Made by a program: the position numbers and the translations under genes
Shown: piece by piece, positions 1-6,893 of the stretch
Layout: each line of letters starts with the position of its first letter
Numbering within the stretch: the first letter of the stretch is position 1
Source: JACDAN01 sp035535195
GTDB taxonomy: Bacteria; Actinomycetota; Thermoleophilia; Gaiellales; Gaiellaceae
DNA length: 43,978 nucleotides
Direction of reading: 5' to 3'
Assembly (NCBI GenBank): GCA_035535195.1
Contig: DATLQK010000068.1
Location: forward strand, 1 to 43,978
The notes under the pieces: model-generated
Told to the model about the DNA's origin: nothing
Databases searched by the model: none
What the model saw: the letters and a program-made list of their open reading frames with translations, nothing else

Positions 1-78
1 CGGTATTTCCGTGAATGTCGTAGAGGATTCCCAGCAACGCCGATGCATTGTGGACCCGATGCGTTAGGGTCGAATCGA

Positions 79-489
79 GTGACCGAACTGCGGGATACGC
101 CGGGCGAGCGGCGGATCGAGGTCCTCCTCGTGGACGACAACGCGCTGTTCGCCGAATCTCTGCGCGCGTTCGTCGACGACCACCCGAAACTGTGCGTGAC
201 CGGCATCGCAGCGAACGGGCTCGAGGCGATCGAGCTCGTGGAGCAGCTCGCGCCGGCGGCGGTCGTGATCGACCTCCATATGCCGCTGCTCGACGGCGTC
301 ACGGCCGTCGCCCGCATGCGGAACGACCACCCGGCGCTCTGCCTGATCGTGATGACGGCCGACGGCCGGCGGGAGCTCCACGAAGCGGTCTCCGAGGCCG
401 GCGCCGACGCGGTGCTGATGAAGAACGACCTCCAGGGCCGCCTGCGCGAGGAGATCACCACGGCGCACGCGGAACGAGTCGCGGTCTAG
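79..489 (+). CDS. Single-domain response regulator (REC)
   Basis: This is a stand-alone phosphoacceptor receiver domain of about 136 residues with no output domain. The acidic pair is in VLLVDDN (about residues 16-21), the phospho-acceptor Asp is near residue 65 in VVIDLHMPLLDG, the conserved Thr is in VMTA and the conserved Lys in VLMKND. It may relay phosphate or act by protein contact, as CheY or Spo0F types do; the target is unknown and no kinase adjoins it. I chose the GTG because AGGG lies 9 nt upstream; an in-frame ATG at 43 adds 12 residues. The frame stays open to the window edge, so a longer protein starting upstream cannot be excluded. It converges on the next gene with a 4-nt overlap. 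Confidence 0.8.
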   Translation: MTELRDTPGERRIEVLLVDDNALFAESLRAFVDDHPKLCVTGIAANGLEAIELVEQLAPAAVVIDLHMPLLDGVTAVARMRNDHPALCLIVMTADGRRELHEAVSEAGADAVLMKNDLQGRLREEITTAHAERVAV

Positions 490-1544
490 CTGCGGACGAC
501 GGCGAAGAGGTTCCGCTCGCAGGGCTCGCCGCCCGGCGCGAATGCACGATGCGCGCCGAGGTGCTCGACCCGCCCGCCAGGGCAGGTCTCGGCGAGGTAG
601 GCGGTCAGCCACGCTCGGGCGTCCGGCGTCATCGGCGGCAGGCCGTAGTCGGGCGTCATCTCGGCTTCGCCGGTGTCGAAGAAGAGCACGCGTCGCGTCT
701 GTGCCCAGATCTGCCCGAGCATCTCGGTGGCGATGGTGAACCCGTTCGCACGAACGAAGTGGTGCCAGACCGAGAGGCAGAGCACGCAGTCGGCGGGCGG
801 CAGCGTGAAGGCATTCGCCGGCGTGACTTCGAGCGCGAGCACGCCGACGTTCCGACTCCGCCTCCGTCTCGCTGCGAAGAGCGCCGTGCGGTAGTTGCTC
901 GGCTCGCTCTCGACGGCGATCGCCGGGATCCCGAGTGCCCCGAGCTCGAGGGCGAAATAGCCCTCGCAGGCGCCGATGTCGACCGCGCTCCTGACGCCGA
1001 GCCGCTCGACCACCGGGCGCATCGCCCTCCACCGCGACTCCGACCCAGTCGCCCTCGCGGCGCGGATCGGCAGGCCCGGGACCGGCTGGTAGAGCCCGTT
1101 CGGAAGCGTGTCGATGCGAAAGCGGAGCCGGTCGAGCAGGTCGTCGACAGCCTCGAACGTCGCGCGGCTCACCACCGGCCGCAGCAAGCGCTTGGCGTGC
1201 GACCACCGCCGCGCCGGCGCGTCCGGCACGGGGACCGCCGTGGCATACGCCCGTGCAACGGCGATGCCGACGAGCAGCCCTCCGACGAGAGCGACGACCG
1301 GCACGTCTTCCTCGACGGCGCCGGACCAGACGAGCGCGCCGACGACGAGCGCGATCGGGACGAGCGCGAGCCAGAGCGGGCCGATGGTCAGTCCGAGCAC
1401 GGCCGCCAGTGCGAAGAGCACGAAGACCGGCGCCGGCGGTCGCTCGGTCTCCCGGGCGAATACCGCGGTCTGCGCTGCGAGAAAGGCGAGCGCGGCGCCC
1501 ACCGGCAAGAGCAGGGTGGGCGACCTCAGACGGTCGTCGAGCAT
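486..1544 (-). CDS. Membrane-anchored class I SAM-dependent methyltransferase
   Basis: The 352-residue protein has about four hydrophobic segments in residues 8-100, then a soluble domain with a Rossmann methyltransferase motif I (VDIGACEGYFAL, about 188-199). The acidic motif II residue is in AVESEPSNY, and a conserved-looking DCVLCLSVWHHF stretch follows. The fold resembles FkbM-type or generic class I methyltransferases, so it probably methylates a small molecule or glycan at the inner membrane face; the substrate cannot be read. The fusion of a four-helix N-terminus to a methyltransferase is uncommon. The gene starts about 160 nt downstream of the tRNA-Phe trailer on the same strand and ends in a 4-nt convergent overlap. 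Confidence 0.72.
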   Translation of the reverse strand: MLDDRLRSPTLLLPVGAALAFLAAQTAVFARETERPPAPVFVLFALAAVLGLTIGPLWLALVPIALVVGALVWSGAVEEDVPVVALVGGLLVGIAVARAYATAVPVPDAPARRWSHAKRLLRPVVSRATFEAVDDLLDRLRFRIDTLPNGLYQPVPGLPIRAARATGSESRWRAMRPVVERLGVRSAVDIGACEGYFALELGALGIPAIAVESEPSNYRTALFAARRRRSRNVGVLALEVTPANAFTLPPADCVLCLSVWHHFVRANGFTIATEMLGQIWAQTRRVLFFDTGEAEMTPDYGLPPMTPDARAWLTAYLAETCPGGRVEHLGAHRAFAPGGEPCERNLFAVVRS

Positions 1545-1599
1545 CTACAGAGAACTGTTCCCTGTACGACGCTCGCGAGCCATCAGCCGACCCTCCGAC

Positions 1600-1626
1600 G
1601 CCGATGCCGGCTCAGCCGGCGTCGGC
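1600..1626. terminator. Strong stem-loop upstream of the methyltransferase gene
   Basis: Two 12-nt arms (GCCGATGCCGGC and GCCGGCGTCGGC) flank a TCA loop and pair throughout apart from one G-T position. The hairpin lies between tRNA-Phe and the downstream methyltransferase on the minus strand. There is no T-tract, so intrinsic termination is only inferred from stem strength; it could also be an attenuator or a protein site. Confidence 0.4.
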
Positions 1627-1634
1627 TTACCAAG

Positions 1635-1662
1635 GATCCGAGCGAAACGTGATCCGAGCGAA
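1635..1662. repeat. Tandem 12-bp direct repeat, 16-bp period
   Basis: GATCCGAGCGAA occurs twice, starting 16 bp apart, with four non-matching bases between. The pair is roughly 90-120 bp upstream of the methyltransferase start and just beyond the tRNA-Phe trailer. The spacing is about one and a half helical turns. It could be an operator or a chance duplication; nothing else supports regulation. Confidence 0.45.
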
Positions 1663-1705
1663 GTCGTCATGCCTACGCGAAGCGGAGGCGGACTTCGAAA
1701 GAACG

Positions 1706-1743
1706 CCGGGTAGCTGGGGAAACCTCCCGGTTTCCCCAGACCC
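1706..1743 (-). repeat. 38-nt hairpin repeat, copy 1 (tRNA-Phe trailer)
   Basis: Read on the minus strand, this is an imperfect palindrome. Outer arms GGGT and ACCC enclose an 11-bp perfect stem (CTGGGGAAACC with GGTTTCCCCAG) around a GGGA loop, with a two-base CT bulge. It is identical at 37 of 38 positions to the element at 35633-35670, which lies in the same orientation and at a similar distance behind tRNA-Ile. No third copy is visible in the window. Confidence 0.88.
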
Positions 1744-1796
1744 TTTCCCTTGCGCGTGTCGAGGCTCCGCCCCGTCACGCGCATCGCTTCGCGATG
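1706..1796 (-). ncRNA. Candidate structured tRNA-Phe trailer
   Basis: Three successive hairpins follow the tRNA. Hairpin 1 (1782-1796) is CATCGC-GAA-GCGATG and includes the last tRNA nucleotides. Hairpin 2 (1751-1783) has arms TGCGCGTG and CACGCGCA around an inner GGGGC-GGA-GCCTC hairpin, and shares two bases with hairpin 1, so the two may compete. Hairpin 3 is the 38-nt repeat. The tRNA-Ile trailer has the same order with different arm sequences in hairpins 1 and 2. Whether this is a separate RNA, a terminator or a processing signal cannot be decided here. Confidence 0.45.
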
Positions 1797-1867
1797 GCGA
1801 GGGCCGGAATCGAACCGGCGACACCACGGTTTTCAGCCGTGTGCTCTACCAACTGAGCTACCTCGCC
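1795..1867 (-). tRNA. tRNA-Phe (anticodon GAA)
   Basis: A full cloverleaf can be drawn. The acceptor arms are GGCGAGG and CCTCGCC, the D-arm region is TAGCTCAGTTGGTAGAGCA, the anticodon stem-loop is CACGG-CTGAAAA-CCGTG with anticodon GAA, and the T arm is GCCGG-TTCGATT-CCGGC. The discriminator is A. CCA is not encoded. A hairpin begins within its last two nucleotides. Confidence 0.97.
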
Positions 1868-1901
1868 GCGCTAGAGCGCGTTCAGGGTATCGGACGGCGT
1901 A

Positions 1902-2006
1902 TTACGCCAGGCGCGGCCGCAGCCGACGATCGCACCGACCACGATTGGGATCCCGAAAGATCATCAGGTAGTAGACCGCGCCGCTCTCGAAGATCGACCC
2001 CAACAC
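1902..2006 (-). CDS. Possible 34-residue hydrophobic mini-protein
   Basis: A GTG-started frame encodes about 34 residues with a short hydrophobic core (GAVYYLMIF) followed by a basic tail rich in Arg. It sits between the methyltransferase gene at 2082 and tRNA-Phe, in a stretch of about 215 bases with no other gene. No Shine-Dalgarno is obvious, and the stop lies inside a short palindrome (GGCGTATTACGCC on the plus strand). I do not recognise a family. It may be spurious; the amphipathic, non-random look is the only argument for it. Confidence 0.22.
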   Translation of the reverse strand: MLGSIFESGAVYYLMIFRDPNRGRCDRRLRPRLA

Positions 2007-2081
2007 GCGGGCAGATTGTACGGCGAAAAAAGGACGTCCGGACCGGTGTGACCGCGTCGCGAACGCCCTCTTGGAGCGAAT

Positions 2082-2684
2082 CTAGTCCTGTCCGGCGCGA
2101 CGGGCAAGCACCGCGGTCCCGCGGCCCACGGCAATGTCCGCAAAATCCGCGAAACCGCGCCGGTCGAGCTCCTGCCGCAGCAGCTCCGGGCGGACATAGA
2201 TCGGCGTGTCCACACCGTTCGTGTAGGCGAAGACGGTCCACCCGCCCGGCCGCAGCACCCGGGCGACCTCGTCCAGAAACGGAATCATGTTCGTGTGCGT
2301 GACGAGGTCGAACGACCCGTCGCCGAAGGGGAGATGCGAGGCGTCTCCAACCTCGAAGGAGGCGGGGGGAACCCGCCCTCGAGCCTCCTCGATCATCCCC
2401 GGCGAGACGTCGACGCCGGTCACCTGGGCCTCCGGAAAGCGGCTCACGAGCGCCTCCGCGCCGCGGCCCGTCCCCGTTCCGACGTCGAGCGCCTGCGTGG
2501 CCGCCGGAACCCGTTCGAGCGCCTCGGCGATTAGCTGGTCGCCTTCGGGGCTGATGGTCTGATTCCAAACGGGCGCGAGGCGCTCGAACTGCCACCGAAT
2601 CAGGGGGCGGAAGAGCGGCCAGAGGCGAGGCCGGCGGACCGTGACGTCCGTCGCCAGCCGCGCGAACCGCCGGCCCAGGGTCAG
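2082..2684 (-). CDS. Class I SAM-dependent methyltransferase, CTG start
   Basis: About 200 residues. Motif I (ALDVGTGTGRGAEAL) is near residue 67, motif II is TGVDVSPGM, the acidic motif III is GDASHLPF, and a RVLRPGGWTVFAY strand follows. An N-terminal helical region (LGRRFARLATDV and onward) precedes the Rossmann core. No ATG, GTG or TTG lies upstream of motif I in this frame; the first GTG (2447) would remove motif I. A CTG overlapping the stop of the preceding gene (CTGA) is therefore the best start. The substrate is unknown. It is the last gene of the ccm-hem operon, directly after a predicted SAM hydrolase. Confidence 0.75.
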   Translation of the reverse strand: MTLGRRFARLATDVTVRRPRLWPLFRPLIRWQFERLAPVWNQTISPEGDQLIAEALERVPAATQALDVGTGTGRGAEALVSRFPEAQVTGVDVSPGMIEEARGRVPPASFEVGDASHLPFGDGSFDLVTHTNMIPFLDEVARVLRPGGWTVFAYTNGVDTPIYVRPELLRQELDRRGFADFADIAVGRGTAVLARRAGQD

Positions 2685-3481
2685 TCCGATGCTCGTAGCC
2701 GTACCTCCATTCCCGGATGGATAGCGAAGGTCTCCGCCGCGTTCCCACGGGTGATCGCGAGCGCGATGTTCCGGTACGCATCCTCGTACAGGATGATGTC
2801 GCCCGCCCGCGCATCCGCGAAGGCGCGGGCCGCGAGCGCATAGAAGCTGTCCATCGCGAGCTCGACCTCCACACGTTTACCGGGGACGATGCCGAGTCGT
2901 TCGACCTGGTCGGCATGGACGTTCAGCTGGACGTTCCCGAACCGATCGACGTAGAGGCACGTGGCGCGAACGCGGCGCTCCCCGAGCTCGGCCTCCGGGA
3001 TCTCGAGGCGGACGAGCGACCCCGGTTCGACGGCCTCGCCGAGCTCGCTCGGGTCGAGGCCCTGCGTGAGATGGGCGCAGGCGGGCGAGAAGATGTCGCG
3101 TCCGTGGAAGGTCGCCGAGACCGGGCTCAGCGCGTAGTCGCGGTTCGTGATCTCGTAGGCGGCGTCGATCCCGCCGAGCCGCTCGGCAGCCGGGATCAGC
3201 AGACCGTTGTCTGGCCCGACGAGCACCCGCCCGTCGCCGGTTCGGATCACGAGGGCGCGGCGGGGCGTGCCCACCTCGGGGTCGACGACCGCCAGGTGCA
3301 CCCCCTCCGGCATGTAGGGAAGCGTGTTGGAGAGGATGAGCGCGCCCTGGAGGATGCTCTGCGGCTCGATTCCGTGCGTGATGTCGATCACGTCCGCGTC
3401 CGGGGCGATCCGCTTGATCACGCCGTGGCAGGTCCCGACGAAGTCGTCGCCGAGCCCGAAATCGGACAGAAACGTGATCAC
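2681..3481 (-). CDS. SAM hydroxide adenosyltransferase (DUF62 family)
   Basis: About 266 residues, the usual length for the family that hydrolyses S-adenosylmethionine to adenosine and methionine. Typical signatures are the N-terminal ITFLSDFGLGDDFVG, then DADVIDITHGI, HLAVVDPEVGTPRRAL, VGPDNGLL, TFHGRDIFSPACAHL and YVDRFGNVQLN. The start is the GTG that overlaps the hemD stop as GTGA; a further GTG lies one codon upstream. It is followed by a SAM-dependent methyltransferase with a 4-nt overlap. Its role beside heme genes is not clear; control of SAM level or disposal of excess SAM is inference. Confidence 0.88.
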   Translation of the reverse strand: MITFLSDFGLGDDFVGTCHGVIKRIAPDADVIDITHGIEPQSILQGALILSNTLPYMPEGVHLAVVDPEVGTPRRALVIRTGDGRVLVGPDNGLLIPAAERLGGIDAAYEITNRDYALSPVSATFHGRDIFSPACAHLTQGLDPSELGEAVEPGSLVRLEIPEAELGERRVRATCLYVDRFGNVQLNVHADQVERLGIVPGKRVEVELAMDSFYALAARAFADARAGDIILYEDAYRNIALAITRGNAAETFAIHPGMEVRLRASD

Positions 3482-4104
3482 CACGGGCCGGAAGCTAACG
3501 CGTCGACGAGGCCGTCGAGGTCGTGTGTGTTTGCCTCACGGACGACGTCGACGCCTGCACGCTCGGCGGCGGCCGTCGTTTCCGGCCCGATCGACACCGC
3601 CGGAAGGCCGGCGCCGAGACGGCCGTAGGCACGGGCCGCCGAGGCCGAGGCGAGCACGACCACGTCCGCGGCCGGCAGCGTCGCCGGCGCCAGCTCACGC
3701 GTCCGGTAGAGCGCGACGACATCCGCCTCGAGCTCGTCCGGGAGCAGCCGCCTGGCACCTTCGGCGGCCGCGAACAACACGCGGCCGGCCGGGCGCGGCA
3801 GCTCCGCCAGGAGGCCCTCCTGGGTCGAGACCGCCGGGACGAGGTCGGCCCCGCCGAGGGCGGCCGCCGTGGCACGCCCGATCGCCGCCACCTGCCTCGG
3901 GCGCCCCTGTCCCCGGCGGCGTAGCTCGCGCGCCGCGGTCACGCTCGTAACCACGAGCCAGTCGTACCCGTCGAGCTCGACGGCGTCGTCGCCGAGCGGC
4001 TCGGTCGCGATCAGGGGCTCGATCTCGACCTCGTGGCCCCCCGCGCGGAGGCGCTCGGCTAGCTCCTCGTTCCGGCCTTCCGGCCGCGTGAGCAGGACCC
4101 TCAC
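3478..4104 (-). CDS. hemD: Uroporphyrinogen-III synthase
   Basis: HemD cyclises hydroxymethylbilane to uroporphyrinogen III. The product is about 208 residues, shorter than the common 240-270. It opens with VRVLLTRPEGRNEELAERL and contains the two-lobed pattern of the family: WLVVTSVTAAREL, a central VAAIGRATAAAL, then VVVLASASAARAYG and AVSIGPETTAAAERAG. The sequence family is weakly conserved, so position directly after hemC is part of the evidence. The GTG start overlaps the hemC stop as GTGA. An in-frame extension further upstream is only the opposite reading of hemC. Confidence 0.9.
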   Translation of the reverse strand: MRVLLTRPEGRNEELAERLRAGGHEVEIEPLIATEPLGDDAVELDGYDWLVVTSVTAARELRRRGQGRPRQVAAIGRATAAALGGADLVPAVSTQEGLLAELPRPAGRVLFAAAEGARRLLPDELEADVVALYRTRELAPATLPAADVVVLASASAARAYGRLGAGLPAVSIGPETTAAAERAGVDVVREANTHDLDGLVDALASGPW

Positions 4105-4925
4105 CTGGCGAGCGCGACGAGCTCGGCCGCGAGCGACGCCGGGTCCTCTCCCGACCGCCGCTCGACCCAGGACCCGTCCTCCGCCGCCACAAGCGCGGTC
4201 AGGACCGCCCCGTCGTGGTAAGCGGCTACGGGCGCGAGGCAGCCGCCGCCGATCGCCGCCACGCAGGCTCGCTCGGCCTCCACGCGCCTGCGCGACTCCG
4301 CGTCGTCCGCGGTCGCGACCGCATCTTCCTCGCCCGCCCGGACCTGGAGCGCCAGCGCACCCTGACCCGCCTCGGGGAGCAGCGCGCCCGGCTCGAACCG
4401 ATGGTCGATCTCCCCGGCGAGGCCCAGACGGTCGAGGCCGCAGGCCGCCAGCACCACCGCGTCCAGTCCACGCTCCCCGCGTTTGCGGAGGCGCGTGTCG
4501 ATGTTCCCCCGGAGCGGTTCGATCCGCAGCTCCGGCTCCAGCGCCAGGAGCTGCGCCTTCCGGCGGATCGACGCCGTGCCCACCCGGAGCCCGGGCCGGA
4601 GCTCCCCCACCCCGCACAGCGCGTCGCGGGGATCCTCCCGCTCGAGGTACGCGCCGACGGCCAGCCCCTCCGCGTCCGTCGAGGTCATGTCCTTCGCCGA
4701 GTGGACGGCGACGTCGATGCGCCCGTCGAGCAGTGCCTCTTCGAGCTCCTTGACGAAAACGCCGCGCGCGCCGATCTCGCCGAACGGCTTGCTCCGGTCC
4801 TTGTCGCCGGCGGTCGTCACCGGCACCAGCGCGAACTCGAGGCCGGGTCGGCGCAGGCGCCCGATCGCGAGCTCGGCCTGCCTCAGCGCGAGCCGGCTAC
4901 CCCTCGACCCGACTCTCAGGACCAC
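4101..4925 (-). CDS. hemC: Hydroxymethylbilane synthase (porphobilinogen deaminase)
   Basis: HemC polymerises four porphobilinogens into hydroxymethylbilane. At 274 residues it is slightly shorter than the usual 300 or so. The N-terminal LRVGSRGSRLALRQAE, the catalytic Asp in VAVHSAKDM (about 79), the Arg-rich VGTASIRRKAQL, the LRGNIDTRL motif and the dipyrromethane-cofactor Cys in GGGCLAPV (about 229) are all present. The GTG start lies 29 nt inside the end of hemA. The conserved N-terminus begins immediately after that GTG, so this long overlap appears real. The order hemA-hemC-hemD follows the C5 pathway. Confidence 0.96.
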   Translation of the reverse strand: MVLRVGSRGSRLALRQAELAIGRLRRPGLEFALVPVTTAGDKDRSKPFGEIGARGVFVKELEEALLDGRIDVAVHSAKDMTSTDAEGLAVGAYLEREDPRDALCGVGELRPGLRVGTASIRRKAQLLALEPELRIEPLRGNIDTRLRKRGERGLDAVVLAACGLDRLGLAGEIDHRFEPGALLPEAGQGALALQVRAGEEDAVATADDAESRRRVEAERACVAAIGGGCLAPVAAYHDGAVLTALVAAEDGSWVERRSGEDPASLAAELVALAR

Positions 4926-6117
4926 GTTGCTCCTCGGCCGCCGCCTCCTTGAGCCGCACGATCGGCTCGTGCAGGAGCTTGTTCACGATCTGCGTCGTCA
5001 GCGACTCGACGGCGCTGCGCTCCCCCTCGGAGAGCCCCGCCAGCCGCCCGCTCGCCTTGGCGAGCTCGCTCCGGCGGATCTCCTCGGCGCGCTGTCGAAG
5101 CGACGCGATCACCGGCGCGGCGTCGCGGGTCGAGAGCCAGGCCGAGAACTTCTCGCCCTCGGCGACGGCGATCGCCTCCGCCTTCGCGAACTCCGCCTCC
5201 CGGCCGCGGGTCGTCTCCTCGACGACGGCCTGCAGGTCGTCGATGTCGTAGAGGAAGCAGTCGCCGAACTCGTTGATCGCGGGGTCCAGGTCGCGCGGGA
5301 CGGCGAGATCGATCAGCAGGAGCGGCCGGCCCTTCCGGGCGCCCAGCACGCCGGCGACGTCGTCCTTCGTCAGCACGAGCTCCGGCGAGCTCGTGGACGA
5401 GACGACGATGTCGCACGAAGCCAGGGCGTCCGTCACGCGCTCGAGCGGGATCGTCTCGCCGCCGAGCTCGCCCGCAAGCGCCCGCCCCCGGGCGTCGGTT
5501 CGGTTGGCGACGAACGAGAGCGTCGCGCCGCGCTTGATCAGGCGGCGCGCAGCCCTCGTCCCGATCTTCCCGGCGCCGACGATCGCGATCCTCGAGCCGT
5601 CGAGGTCGCCGAAGACCTGTGCCGCGAGGGCCGCGGCGGCGGACGACGTCGTCCCGGGGCTCTCCGCGATCGACGTGTCCGTGCGGACCTTCTTGCCGGT
5701 GTGGAGCGCGAGGTTGAAGACCCGGTCGAGGAGAGGCCCAACCGTCCCACGCTCGTAGGCCGTCCGCACTTGACCGAGGATCTCGCCCTCACCGGGGACG
5801 AGCGAGTCGAGACCGGCGGCGACGCGGAAGAGATGCACGGCGGCCGCCTCGTCCTCGAGCCGGTACAGGTACGGCTCGAGCTTGGTACCTGCGAGCTCCT
5901 CGAGCAGCTCGGTGGCCCGCCGGTCGGCGCTCGCCGCTTCCGGCGCGGAGAGGTAGATCTCGGTGCGGTTGCAGGTCGAGAGGAGAACGGCCTCGCCGCC
6001 GGTCTCCGCGGCGAGCTGCGCGCCGAGCTCGGCCGCCCGGTCCGCGTCGAGGGCCACGCGCTCGCGCACCTCGACAGGGGCGCGTCGGTGGGAGGTTCCG
6101 ACGAGCAGCAGATTCAT
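4897..6117 (-). CDS. hemA: Glutamyl-tRNA reductase
   Basis: HemA reduces glutamyl-tRNA to glutamate-1-semialdehyde with NADPH, the committed step of C5 tetrapyrrole synthesis. The 406-residue protein opens with LLLVGTSHRRAPVEVRE. It has the catalytic Cys near residue 49 (LLSTCNRTEIY), the RVAAGLDSLVPGEGEILGQV region, the NADPH-binding VGAGKIGTRAA, and a C-terminal dimerisation helix region. Its ATG overlaps the stop of the CcsA/HemX-like gene as ATGA, so the two are translationally coupled. A hemX-like gene next to hemA is a frequent arrangement in Gram-positive bacteria. Confidence 0.97.
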   Translation of the reverse strand: MNLLLVGTSHRRAPVEVRERVALDADRAAELGAQLAAETGGEAVLLSTCNRTEIYLSAPEAASADRRATELLEELAGTKLEPYLYRLEDEAAAVHLFRVAAGLDSLVPGEGEILGQVRTAYERGTVGPLLDRVFNLALHTGKKVRTDTSIAESPGTTSSAAAALAAQVFGDLDGSRIAIVGAGKIGTRAARRLIKRGATLSFVANRTDARGRALAGELGGETIPLERVTDALASCDIVVSSTSSPELVLTKDDVAGVLGARKGRPLLLIDLAVPRDLDPAINEFGDCFLYDIDDLQAVVEETTRGREAEFAKAEAIAVAEGEKFSAWLSTRDAAPVIASLRQRAEEIRRSELAKASGRLAGLSEGERSAVESLTTQIVNKLLHEPIVRLKEAAAEEQRGPESRVEG

Positions 6118-6893
6118 GCGACGTGGGTGAGCAGGAGCCCGAGCTGAAGGACGATGACGAGGCCGAACCCGGCGAGCGAGAGCGACGCGGCGAGCACGCG
6201 GCGGCCCGCGCGGACGCGCAGCGCCAGGATGCCGACATAGAGCAGCCACATCCCGACCGTGGCGACGATCAGGAGGTCGACGCCGTGCTCCGGCAACCGT
6301 GCGAAGCCGGGGACGAGCCCTAGCGTGAGCGCGGCCAGCGAGACGGCGATCGTCTTCACCGTCAACCGGTCCAGCGCGACGAGGGACGGAAGGCGCAGCT
6401 GCAGGATCGTGGCCCGGTGATGCTTCAGGAGGCGCGCCTGCCAGAGCTCGAGCGCGGCCAGCCCCGCCGCGACGGTGAAACCGGCGAAGGCCGACAGGAC
6501 GAACGAGACGTGCACGACGAGCAGCACGTCGTGCCAGGAGGTGCCGGGCTCGGCGTTCATCCCGCCGGCGACGTAGGAGATGCCGAGCAGCGCCGCGGCC
6601 AGTGGCATCACCGCCAGCCCGAGCATCCGGTACCGAGGGCTGCAGCCCCAGATCAGGTACGCGCCCACCACGAGCCAGACGAAGAGGTTGAGCGAGCCGG
6701 CCCAGGTTCCCCACGGAAAGCCCTCACCGCGCGCGGCCTGGCCCGCCAGGAGTGCGGTCTGGGCGAGCCACCCCACGCGAACGCCCCACGTCGCGAGCCG
6801 GCCGAGCGAGCCGGGATGCCGGGCGTTGCCCGCGTAGGCGACGGCGGCTTCGCCGTAGGCGAGGAGGGCAGGCCAGACGAGGAGCTCAGCCAC
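6114..6893 (-). CDS. CcsA/HemX-like cytochrome c assembly membrane protein
   Basis: This 259-residue protein has about eight predicted membrane helices and belongs to the cytochrome c assembly (CcsA/CcmC/HemX) superfamily. A Trp-containing GTWAGSLNLFVW segment near residue 62 replaces the fuller Trp-rich heme-handling motif of true CcsA. A conserved-looking His sits in SWHDVLLVVHVSF. Between a ccmD-like gene and hemA it could handle heme for cytochrome maturation or, like HemX, influence glutamyl-tRNA reductase. The incomplete Trp motif favours a HemX-like assignment, but this is not settled. The GTG start overlaps the upstream gene by 8 nt. Confidence 0.75.
   Translation of the reverse strand: MAELLVWPALLAYGEAAVAYAGNARHPGSLGRLATWGVRVGWLAQTALLAGQAARGEGFPWGTWAGSLNLFVWLVVGAYLIWGCSPRYRMLGLAVMPLAAALLGISYVAGGMNAEPGTSWHDVLLVVHVSFVLSAFAGFTVAAGLAALELWQARLLKHHRATILQLRLPSLVALDRLTVKTIAVSLAALTLGLVPGFARLPEHGVDLLIVATVGMWLLYVGILALRVRAGRRVLAASLSLAGFGLVIVLQLGLLLTHVA

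Noticed and set aside
48..1652. Very long plus-strand open frame, Arg/Pro/Ala-rich, over the first 1.6 kb
   Set aside because: It runs across a response regulator in another frame and antisense to a clear methyltransferase; its composition is that of a GC-rich out-of-frame reading with no motifs.
1545..1784. 79-residue minus-strand frame through the tRNA-Phe trailer
   Set aside because: The sequence is explained by hairpins shared with the tRNA-Ile trailer, where the equivalent frame is not kept; no protein features.
3478..4617. 379-residue form of HemD
   Set aside because: The first 170 residues are an out-of-frame reading of hemC; the family N-terminus begins at the GTG overlapping the hemC stop.
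4897..6714. 605-residue form of HemA
   Set aside because: The extra N-terminus is out of frame with the CcsA/HemX-like gene; GTSHRRAP must be near the N-terminus.
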